Source: Margaritifera margaritifera
Lineage: Eukaryota; Mollusca; Bivalvia; Unionida; Margaritiferidae
NCBI GenBank assembly: GCA_029931535.1
Contig: JAQPZY010001659.1
Coordinates: forward strand, 5,710,001-5,774,000
Length of the DNA: 64,000 nt
Direction: 5' to 3'
The position numbers and the translations under genes were made by a program. Of this stretch, positions 1-10,900 are shown piece by piece. The number at the start of each line of letters is the position of its first letter. Positions within the stretch are counted from its first letter, which is position 1. The notes beneath the pieces were generated by a model, which worked only from the letters and a program-made list of their open reading frames with translations, had not been told where the DNA came from and searched no databases.

Positions 1-760
1 AAGTGTAACTGAAAGCAGAAAGACAGCCAGAGCCATTCTGATAGACAGCCCCTCCACCCCCAAAAAAACTGTTAGAGAAAAATCCTAGAATCATCTACTT
101 GCTCATAGGCAATATTTTCATAAAATTGCAAAAAACATTCTTGATTTTTCCTTCATATTTTCTATACACAATTCTAAACAGGTTTACTTGCCAAGCAATA
201 TTTTTAAATTGTTCTGGGCTGCCAGACAATGAATTTTCTTATTCCTAAAACAGAGCGTGAGAAACATAAAAAAATGGACAGACAGTGCACATTTATTGAG
301 ATTCTGAAATATCACAAATCTAAGCTCACTCACTTCCAAGTTATTCTGGTTATATGGTGTAGCATTCTTTTTGATAGTGAGTATTCACATAAAGGTCCTT
401 AGACAATGTTCAGAGCTCTCATTCTGGTTCAAAGGAGTTTGGTTTTGAGAACAAGTACCAACAATCTGATCTCTGTTGAACAACACTGATAACAATTTAT
501 GTAATCATTAATGTATGCTCCAATTATGACAATAAATTATGCAACATAGGTAATTGCAAGTATCCAAGTTATTATGCTGACTGCAGTATATACATGTTTC
601 ACCTATATATCTACAGATAATATTTATAAGTTGTAAGGTTTCATACTTAATTTCCCTAAAATCTTTGCCTGCCAACCTATGGGTTATCCCTATGAAAGAC
701 ACTCTCAGCAAACTTGATTCCATTACATATTTAACAATTTCGGTTAATAGCACACAACTA
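1..760. other. Intronic flank, nothing recognised
   Basis: AT-rich sequence with no convincing exon, transposon terminus or repeat array. It is probably SEC31 intron, because downstream exons are still missing. Confidence 0.5.
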
Positions 761-1609
761 TAGTCAGCGGCCGATCCATTATGAATCATACCCTGCCTTC
801 AATTTCCGAAATGATTTTTCTGGCACAATTTCAATCTTGCTGAAAATTACGTAACCCCTTCATACCTTACAAATTTCAAACCATACCTAGCCCCATCCAT
901 GCAAACTTTTGTAATTTGGAAAAATATTTGTCATTGGCGAGTGCAATGATATATCCCTACTACTTTTAGGAGATGGAGCAGACTAATGTACACATTGAGT
1001 TGCAAGGGTTTGATGCAGACTCTAGCTTAGGTAAATAAGAGTCAGTACATTTATACTGTATACACCATGCAAGAAACTTACCACTACAGCAGCTATAGTT
1101 AAAATAAAATGGAGATGAAACCTCAGCGACAAATTTCTCTAAATCATAAAAACATAATGTTCTTAGACTACAGATTTTTGAAAATCCTTTTTTTATTATA
1201 TGCCAAACATTCCACAAAAATGCAGTCTGAACAGATGTGGCTTTACCTTAAAAAAATTGTTTAAACTCAAATTTGGATAGTATTTATAACATTTCAGCAA
1301 TCTGACTAACATTTAAAAGGAATATGTAATGTAGACATTTTTATTATTATTATTACAATACAAAAAAAAAACATAATTCCTATAAAAAAAAGAAATTTTA
1401 AAGATAAACATATAAATTATTATTCAAATGATTTGTTGACTTCAGACTCTTCCTACATTTTTTTAAATTATGATAAAATATCAGCCATTATTTAAAAACA
1501 TTTTTTTCTATTTTTATATGTATTCAACATTGATTTTTTTAAAAGTATTGAGTCATCTGAATCTTTTATTGCTTATATTCTACATGCATATATCAATATT
1601 TCTGTCTTC

Positions 1610-1610
<1 letters not shown>

Positions 1611-1650
<40 letters not shown>
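1611..1650. repeat. (TAA)n microsatellite
   Basis: About 13 perfect ATA/TAA units in the spacer of the fold-back element. Confidence 0.95.
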
Positions 1651-1652
<2 letters not shown>

Positions 1653-2042
1653 TATAATGTATAATTTATTTTTTTGTGGTCAAAGTACCCTCATTTTAAT
1701 CACTACTTAAATATGAATCTTAACAAAATAAAATATGTAGCCACTTTTATACAGACTGCATTGTGGAAAGTTTATCATACAATAAAAAAAGAAAAAAAAT
1801 CTGTACTCTAAGAACATTACATTTTTATGATTCAGAGAATTTTGTCACTGTGGTTTTGTCTCCCTTTAGGTTAATTATAGCCGTTATAGTGGTAAGTATC
1901 TTGCAAGGTGCATACAGGATAAATGTACTGATTTTTAAAAAACCTGCACGAGAGTCTGCGTCACACCCCTGCATCTCAATCTGTACATCAGACTGCTCTG
2001 TCTCCTTACAATAGCAAGGATTTATCATGCAACTTATGACTA

Positions 2043-3617
2043 CCGAATATACTCAATTATAAGTCGACTCGACCATAAGTCGATACCCCCTTTCTCTTTT
2101 AGGGCTACAAAAAGCTAATTTCTCTTTGACCCTCCTACAAGTCAGGGTGTATTTTGCAAGTCAGATCTGTCTGTAAGGGGTGACTTGTCATCAGTGAGTC
2201 AGAGTTGCACTTTGGAAATATAAACAAGCCAAACTGGATAGATTGATAGACAGATAGATCGATAGGAAAAATAAAGACAAAACCAGTGTAAAATAGTTAT
2301 ATTATTGAGTCAAATATGTCACAAATAAATTGACAACTTACATTTCTTCCACCTTCATGTCATAAAATCCATATTGCTTGACATTTTAAATCCGCTTATA
2401 TGATAAATCCATGAATTCTATTATAGGTAACATACAGGTATAAAAAAAATAGTAGAACAGAATGATCCGATTCACAATATCAAATAATAGGTTATTTCCA
2501 CACGTCTTGCAAATAAACAATCAAAGTCAAGTCCGCACTTGCGTGATTCAGATTATCCTATAAATGTCACTATCTAATGTCATCTAGTACAAAGCCCAAG
2601 AATTCATCCTCAGCTGAGTGACCAAATAAAGTTCTGAAATCCTCCATCGTCATCTAGTCATCATAAATATCATCAGAATCCAATTTCTCATCTTTACTGT
2701 CATATGTGGGTGCTTATGTGGAGACTGAGGCTGGGCTCTGTAAGTGACACTTTGATCATACAGTCTATGAAATCTATTAAAGGATGCAACTGAACGGTTG
2801 TAAATTGTGTGGTAAGATCACTGGGAGTTCAAATACCACCCTCTGCTACTTGGCACTGAACAATTATCAAATTCGTGGCTTGATCAAAGGGGTGTCATGT
2901 GGGAAAACAACTAGGGTGCTGCCTTTACAAGCTAAAGGATTAAGCTCAAACATGCACAGCAAGTTGTAGAAGTCTACTTGGCACTGAACAAGTATCAAAT
3001 CCATGGCTCTATCAAAAGGATTGTCAACCTGAAAACAAAGTGAGTGCTGCCTTCACAAGATAAGGGCTTATTGGCCCATGTGCACTGGCAGAAAACTTGG
3101 GAAAAATCACTTGGGAATTACATCTGGTTTATGGAAAAGAACATGATAAATTAAACCAAAACTTTCACTGCATCAAACACAAACAGTGTTTATACAGCAA
3201 AACACAAAATATAATGCAAATACAGTTTGTTCTGACTTGCATGAAAATGGAAGCAATGTACTTACTAGTAAACACCCATGGTAAACAACACTGACGGGCA
3301 CTTCACTTTGTGGTGGGTAATATTTTCAAATTATTAAAATCCAAATAACTGTAGATACAAGTATTGTGTAATGAATACAGTCATGAAACAGATAAACACA
3401 GTGCACACCATATACGCATTTCTGAATGTGAATAGTGGCATGAAAACTTTAAAATATTTGAATTGACAGTATTTGTACATACTGCAAACATCTTGAGTTT
3501 CCAATACTGCCCCTAGATTTATCAAATTTTTTGTATGTCACGCTTATAAGACGACCCCTACTCTGCATGAATCAAATTTTCATTAAAATACATCAACTTA
3601 TAAGTTAGTATATACAT
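2043..3617. mobile_element. Nested TA-flanked TIR element (non-autonomous)
   Basis: The ends are imperfect inverted repeats: left CCGAATATACTCAATTATAAG, right (reversed) ATGTATATACTAACTTATAAG, about 16 of 21 identical. It is flanked by TA at 2041-2042 and 3618-3619. It interrupts the right arm of the fold-back element, whose two pieces rejoin when it is removed. The ends resemble those of the 217-bp MITEs at 44285 and 61398. No transposase reading frame was found. Inside, about 2860-2940 and 2984-3062 are two diverged copies of one sequence. A Tc1/mariner/pogo-type relative is inferred from the TA duplication and ends. Confidence 0.65.
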
Positions 3618-3825
3618 TATATTTTTCCAAATTACAAATATTTGCATGGATGGAGCAAGATATGGTTTGAAATTTGTAAGGTATGAAGGGGTTACATATC
3701 TTTCAGTAAGACTGTAATTGTGCCATGTAAATACTTTTGGAGACTGAAAGTGTGGTACAATTAATAATGGATCAGCTGCTGACTATAGATCTCTTAGAGA
3801 TGGATGCACTGAATAGGCCACTGCT

Positions 3826-4160
3826 CACTAGAATTTGATTGGCAAGGCTTTGAACAGAGGAACCTGTGTCGAGAAAGAAAGTTGGGAGAAAAAACTGCAT
3901 GCCAAATCCAACAATTCTTTGTAATGTCAAGATGCAGTAATGAAAGTTAAGAGGACAAGCAATCAGTGGCCATAACTCCTTTAAATGATGACACAGAAGG
4001 TAGGAAATCAAACTCATTTGAGCTCTCATCAATATAAAGCTGCATACAAAATTGGATACAAATCCAACTATTCCAATAAAGTTATCTTGTACAAACCAAA
4101 CTGTGGAAAGCTGGATGTGATTACCACAGGGCTCTGCCAACTTCATCGAGCCAGGCCCTA
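3826..4160. repeat. Tandem repeat family A, short array
   Basis: Shares the phrases GGCCATAACTCCT(T/C)TAAATGATG, CTCATCAATATAAAGCTGCAT and AAATCCAAC with arrays at 18630, 19790 and 45150. Ends with AGGGCTCTGCC...GGCCCTAATTA, also seen at the end of other family A arrays. Confidence 0.75.
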
Positions 4161-4797
4161 ATTACTGTCAACATGTGACCAAAGATCTATGCAATGTATT
4201 TTGTCTCCGAGGCCAATACTTTTGATATATGATGAATTATTATTCCCATAAAATCCAATGTTACAGATGGTTAACCACCAGAAAATGGCAAACATCTTTT
4301 TAAGGGTAGGTCTGTTCTGTTGGATCAAAAAACTGTACTCTGTCAGTTCTTCTTCATGTGACAAATTCCTTTCATTAAATTTTGATGGATTATCCAAACC
4401 AATGGATAAAGAAGCATCTCCTAAAGGGTCTATACTCTCAGTTGCATGAAAGTGCATAAAAGAAAGACCACTGATCTGGTGTGATCAGGGATTGGATTAC
4501 TATATCAACTTTGGACTACTGCACTGGGTACACTTCCAGCTATTCACTTTCATGATCACATGTTATAGCACATCCAGTCCCCCTATTAAGATGATTTGGA
4601 AGATAACAACAGCTTATCCTTCATTTTTGGATAACATATGTAATCCAAGAATTTTGTATTGAAGATGTTGCAGTAAAATTATGACTGTCGATGAAACTTG
4701 ATCTTTTTAAATAAAGAAAGAAATTAACAATTTCATGTTCTTTGTCATATAAACACAATAGTTTTAAAAAATGGGAGGTCAAATAAAATGGAGTTGA

Positions 4798-4800
<3 letters not shown>

Positions 4801-4870
<70 letters not shown>
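4801..4870. repeat. (TA)35 microsatellite
   Basis: Uninterrupted TA dinucleotides, just inside the intron after the SEC31 exon at 4888-4955. Confidence 0.98.
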
Positions 4871-4875
<5 letters not shown>

Positions 4876-4887
4876 GACATCACTTAC

Positions 4888-4955
4888 CTGGTGAAGGGGG
4901 ACTGAATGATTGAACTCCAGGTGACTGTGTGGGTGGGATAAAATATGAAGTTCCA
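4888..4955 (-). CDS. SEC31: SEC31 exon T (Pro-rich)
   Basis: Completes Ser, then [20 protein letters not shown] and SP plus one base. Proline-rich like its upstream neighbours. Acceptor TTTCAG, donor G/GTAAGT. This is the last exon found; the remaining C-terminal part should lie left of position 1. Its donor is only 15 bases from a 70-bp TA run. Confidence 0.82.
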
Positions 4956-7900
4956 CTGAAATTGCATGAAAAAATAAAAAAATAAAAACCAAACTGATTT
5001 CTGTGTAATTCAGTGAAAATAGTCCTGAACATGTAATAATTGATGTACTGGATAACATCTAGAAGCAGAAATCTCTGATGTCCACTGATTTACAGGACTC
5101 GGCTGTTTTGTACAACTTTCTTTACACACTGGTATAGAGTTGAGAAAAAGCCTTTCTTCTCTAGATAAGTGAATACTCATTGGGAGAGAGTAAAACTTAA
5201 TGCATGTAAAAAGTGCAATTACACCACTCCCTTGCTTTGGCTCACTCATATAACTCACAAAACAAACCCACTTATAATGTGGAGGCAGGTGTGGATCTCA
5301 TTGTTTATTCTACAGAACAGGCAAAAATTAGGCTTCTATTTTGCTTAACATTAAAAATTGGCATACAAATGCTCTATGTATCATTTGTTTTATCACTGAA
5401 AATTTACCAGCTAGTGTGGATAAATTTGGAATCATCATGAAATTCACACATTTTAATAAGAAATCAATCATATATTTTGTAATATATTCTTTAACACAAA
5501 TATTTTCTCAATGAATAACACAATATATAATGAAATACTGATGAATGAAAATGTTGGTAAACGACTACTGGTGGCAACACTGTATGAAATAAATAAAAGT
5601 TCAAGAAGTTTTGTTATGTGAAATTTGTGCTTTAATTTTACCTTTAAATTGGGTTTCAATGTAATCATCATAAATGTGATATGCCCTCATCTATTCAAAT
5701 GTGAAAAGAGTCAATTGACTGTCATAGCATTCCCTATGATCACTTCAATGAGAACCTAATTAGATACTTACTCAGTGGCTCACCTGGTTTTATTTTGATA
5801 ACTATTCAGAAGTTAATGGCTCTCTGACGTGATGACACAAGCTAATTACCAGATTAGTTGTCTCCAGCCAATTAAAGTACATGAAACTTACACACATCAA
5901 AGCCTTATTTCTTGTTTTTGCCTTTAGCTTATGTGTGATTGTTCTTTAAACTTTGCAGTGATACAATCAAAAATAACTTGCAAGTTCTAATAAAACGTAC
6001 ATATTTCTGATTTTTTTCTTTTTCGTTTTGGCCTGTATATTAGATTTTTTTAGATCTGGATGTAGTGTTCTGGGACAGTGCAACTGCCATATGGTGTATT
6101 TATTAGTGTAAACAACATGGAGTTGTACATCGTTGCCACATGCTATCAACGAAGAAGTGGTGTGTTTATTAGTGTAAACAACATGGAGTTGTACATCGTT
6201 GCCACATGCTATCGATGAAGAAGTGGTGTGTTTATTAGTGTAAACAACATGGAGTTGTACATCGTTGCCACATGCTATCGACGAAGTGGTGTGTTTATTA
6301 GTGTAAACAACATGGAGTTGTACATCGCTGCCACATGCTATTGACGAAGAAGTGGTGTGTTTATCAGTGTAAACAACATGGAGTTGTACATCGTTGCCAC
6401 ATGCTATTTACGAAGTGGTGGCTTTGAAAATAGCTATCTAGAGGAATTAACTAGTGCAACCATATTGATGCATTTGAATCTGTGAATTTCTGAGCGTGAT
6501 TCAAGTTTTAAAGCTTTAGTTCCTTTGTCTTTGTTTACAATGGATACACATGATTTGATACTGAAAGGGTGGCAATTCCAACTTCACTCATGCATGTATT
6601 TGTGACTACTGCAAGTCAACTTGATTTTATAAAAATTTATCATCAATTTACTAACTTTATCTGACTTCTTAAGATATAACATCCAACAATATTAAAGTCC
6701 ATTATAAGAATCTTTGTGAAGGATGAAGATTTTAATTGTATGAATCAAGAAAAGTTGCTTGCAACCTCCCTGCATCGTCAATGTTAACCAAAATGTTTTT
6801 TTCACGCACAATGCTGCACTCCTACTTATGAATGAGGGATGATGGACAACAGGCCATCCAAGAAGCTCTTCTGGTCCATTGCCAGTGGAGCTAAAAATGA
6901 GATCTGAAATTTCCATAGTTATTTTCAGCAGACTTCATTCCCTTATATTGGAAATTTAATATACCCCCATATACAGGCTTGCATGTGACCACTTACTATT
7001 AGTGACAGTGACAGTGGTATTTACCTGTAGTAGTTTTGCTGTGAGTACTGCTGCTGTTGTTGTGTTAAGTCCTGTTGATAGACTGATGCTGGGTATGTAT
7101 TTACACCATATGCTGAACTTGAGGACTGAGGATAGTGAGGGTACTTCTGGGATAGAGGACCTGAAGTGAGGACAACACAGGTTTGGGTAAGAGAACAGGC
7201 ATGAATATGAATTAATTGGTACAAGCATGCAAGTACAATAAGTCATTTCCTTCCTCTTGATTAATTAAGTCCAGGATGATCTTTTTTACTCAGAGGAAGT
7301 AAGAGTATCTTGCATGTGATATCTTGTTCTGATCTTGTTTTCATCAGCTAAACAAGTATGACAATGTTGATATTAATCTCAAATGTTATGAAATCCCTAT
7401 AATTTATGTGACAACAGGAGAATCATCAAGAATCTGCAATGATCATAATTAAATCAACACAGTAATAATTCCTTTGGCTAATGAAGTCTGGGTTACAGGA
7501 TGGAAACATTTCAAGTATGTTACTTTTTGTTGCTTTGAGTAAAAACCAAAAATGTCAGCATCTGGGTAATTGTCCAAAATTTAACAGGTATGAAATACTT
7601 TATCCAATACAATAATTTCATTCTGGTCAAGAACCAGTAAATCAAGATACTTACAATATAAACAGAATGTAAGAGAGTTACAAAAGGCATCTTAGTCAAG
7701 AGGAACATCTGATTCAAAACCTGAAAGAAAGCTTACATATAAAGTATTGCACTTATGAGAAATGGACTGTCGATGGACTGATGGACAGTCATGGGGTTAA
7801 TTAAGGGAAGTAAAACATTTTAAATACAGTAAAATTTGTCTATAAAGGACACTAAATGGACATGATACACTTGTCCTTTAGAGGTTGGTTGTTATGGGTT

Positions 7901-10900
7901 TTTTTTAAGCACATGATAGACTATACATGGTGGCCAGTATATCTGGTGGAGGAAGAACCCGAGAAAACCGCGGGAAGAACCACCGACCCACAGGAAGCTA
8001 TTGGCAAGCTTTCTCACATATCCACGTTGGCCACGGTGAGATGTGTGTGATCTTTAAAGGCGAGCGCCTTAGACCACTCGACCATCCGGGGCCCCTGTCC
8101 TTTAGAGACAAGTGTTCTTTACATCAGGAAACTGTCTAATGCACAGAGAATATTTCCTTTACATTTGCCAATGTTTTTTTAAATCAGGATAAATCCCATG
8201 AATTTATACATCCAGGCGTTTTGGTTTAAAAACGTCTTAAATGAACTAAATCATCCACAATCCAAGTTAAAGCAAAAGATCAGAACTGGTGCAAGACAAT
8301 AATTTATCCGATTAATAATTCAGGCTCCTACATTGTGACAATGTCAATATAGATATATTCTGGACAAAAAGAAGTATCTTCTGTCCATATTAAGACAGGT
8401 GTCCACTACATACTGGATATATATTCACTGGAGATTCATAAAGGTGTCCCTAATGGGCAGGTGTAATTGTATAGAGGGTATTTTTTAAGGTAGGTTTCTT
8501 AATAGTCAGATCCAGTATTGTTGGTCCTTCAAGTTTGAAGATGACAATGACATCGCTAACTGGTTTTGGCTTCTGTGAGTATGCAAGTGGCTGATTAGGC
8601 CAATTTGTTCTCTGAATTGTCTGTGTCACACTGCACAGGGGATGCCACTTGGGGTTCTTTGATCAATAAAGGATGTGCTGCAACTTGGGGTTCTTTGATC
8701 AATAAGGATGTGCTGCAGTTCTGAGATTTATGTTGCTCATGCTTCTGTTCTGCCTCTGCAATTCTCCTCAGTTCAAAGTCTGTAGCTCCAGTATGGATGA
8801 AACTGCACCAGGTGGAGCTATTCTGTGCGAGATCTTCCCAAGACTCTGGGTCAATGTTGAAATGTTTCAAGGATGACTTGAGGGACTCTTTGAAGTGTTT
8901 CTTCTGACCACCCTGAGTTTGCTTTTCCTCCTTCAGCTCACCGCAGAAGATTCTTCAGTAGTCGCTCTTCTGATGACGTGGCCTGCTCATCTCATCTGTG
9001 ATTTCATCAGCAGAGTGTGGAGGTTTGGAATGCCTGCCCATGTGAGAACCTCAGTTTCTGGGACCCTGTCCTGCCATCTTATCCTCTTCGGTTTCCTCAA
9101 ACAGCCCATGTAAGAACGGTTCAGCTTCGTGGAATGGCGTCTGTACACTGTCCAGGTTTTGCATGCATACAGCAGGGTTGGCAACACAGTGGCTTTGTAC
9201 ACCTTCAGTTTTGTTTGTAGACTAATGCCACTGTGCTTCCACACATTTGCTCGTAGTCTACCAAAAGCCACACTTGCTTTAGCAATTCTGGCATTGCTTT
9301 CATAATCGATGTAGACTGCACATGACAGTGTACTGCCGAGATAGATAAACTTGTCCACTGCAAGGTGGACTTGGCCATTTACTATACATCTGAAAATGTT
9401 TTTAAGTTCAGGATAAAAGTAAAAGTCAGATCCAGTATATTTTGTAATGAACAACTTCTCCTTAGATGACAATCAAGCTCTTTTATCTACTGAAGATTCC
9501 ATACAAAAAATTCTTATTTCTCAGTTACAAGTGTTTTTTGCATCAAAATAACAAACTTAGATTTTTGATTATATTATAGGATAGTACACAGAAATTATCA
9601 GGTTTAGATTAAGTGGAAATAAGTGTTTACATAAGTCATTTACCTTTAGATGAAACTGGTGCAGGCGTGGGCATGGCTTGTGACAGGACTGGCGCATTAT
9701 TGTAGGCTGTCACTGGTGTGGTCAAAGGACCATTCTGGTACACTCTTGGGTATGGAGCCTGCACTGGAAACTGTGTCTGACTGGAATAGCTAACACTGCT
9801 AGTTGTTGATGTACCAAAGTCCCCTTTTGCCTGAGCCTGGTAGGTTTGCACTTGAGGCTGAGTTGGTTGAGTAGGGACCTTGCTGACTTGCTGTTGAGCT
9901 CCAGGACCTTGTATGCTGACCCTCTTAGATGTTGTAGAAGGTGCACTGATCCCTGGAATTGGTTGCCCTAGGGCCTGATAAAGCCTGTTCTGAAGAACTG
10001 CAAGCCTTTCCTAAAGGAACAGAAAGCAGTCTTTTTTATCTTTTACTAATATGTATTGGGAATAAAGAAAGCATAGCTGCCAATGGCTTAAACAGGACTT
10101 TGCACATCAAAGTTAGGCAATCAAAACACTAGACAAGGAGGTCAAGACCAGTTAGCCCTGACAGTAAGTGGCCTTGCATACCCTAAGCATCACATATATA
10201 TTTCACAACATTAAAGATATTTAACTTAGTTTAGATGAGGAATAAGAAAGTAATCCTAAACAAGGGGCCCAAGTGGACCTGATAATGCTCATTTGGCTGA
10301 CATCCTAAATAAATGCAAGAGCATTTGGCCAAGAAATCTGGGTCAGTAGGATGCTTTTTTAAAACATTTCTTTAATTCTGCTGATTACACATTTTATGAA
10401 AACAACTGTTTGAAAGTTTCTCTAGTTTTTGTATCTTCATCCATATTTGATCGCACATCAGCATCATCTGTCCAATATTGAATGTCCCTATTCTGGTATG
10501 CTTTGTGTCAGAGTTGGTCAAATTCTGTTCAGTCTTTTTTAAGATAAAGAGGTGCAAATGTTTTTCTACTTTTAGTAATGATAGACATATTTGATGAGAG
10601 AATAGCATCATTTGTATAAATCAGAAAGACCTTCAAGTTATGACACTTTCTGTAAAGTGGTTATTTATTAGAAGTTATTAAAGATTGTTCTATTTTTAGT
10701 ATCAGCAGCCACATTTGATGGCAGATTGGCATCATTTGGACAAACTTAAAAGCCCTTCATTACAGAATGCTTTCTGTAAAATTTGGTCAAATTCTGTCAA
10801 GTGGTTTATCCATTTTTCGTAATGACAGTCATATTTGATGGAAAATCAACATCATTGGTACAAATTTGAAAGCACTTAATGCCAGAATGCTTTCTGTCAA

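Larger units (their letters stand above)
761..3787. mobile_element. Fold-back element with ~0.5-kb inverted arms
   Basis: Bases about 761-1250 reappear in reverse complement in two pieces, about 1750-2040 and 3620-3787. Shared landmarks include TAGTCAGC near the outer ends, AACCCCTTCATACCTTACAA (about 856; inverted about 3680) and AGTACATTTAT (about 1045; inverted about 1925). The right arm is cut in two by the element at 2043-3617. The 1250-1745 spacer is AT-rich and holds a TAA microsatellite. No transposase was seen, and target duplications are unclear. A fold-back type DNA transposon is the best description. Confidence 0.7.

Noticed and set aside
1060..1240. Donor-like GTGGTAAGT with an open frame (possible C-terminal SEC31 exon)
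   Set aside because: The same sequence is present in the opposite arm of the fold-back element, so it is repeat sequence.
4621..5058. 145-codon minus-strand frame
   Set aside because: Its core is an Ile-Tyr run from the TA microsatellite; it overlaps the real SEC31 exon 4888-4955 in the wrong frame.
6092..6418. CRISPR-like array
   Set aside because: Units are directly adjacent with no unique spacers, and the genome is eukaryotic; it is a minisatellite.
7884..8095. tRNA gene (Leu/Ser) on the minus strand
   Set aside because: Only the A-box half matches; there is no anticodon or acceptor pairing, and the unit is bounded by target duplications, so it is a SINE.
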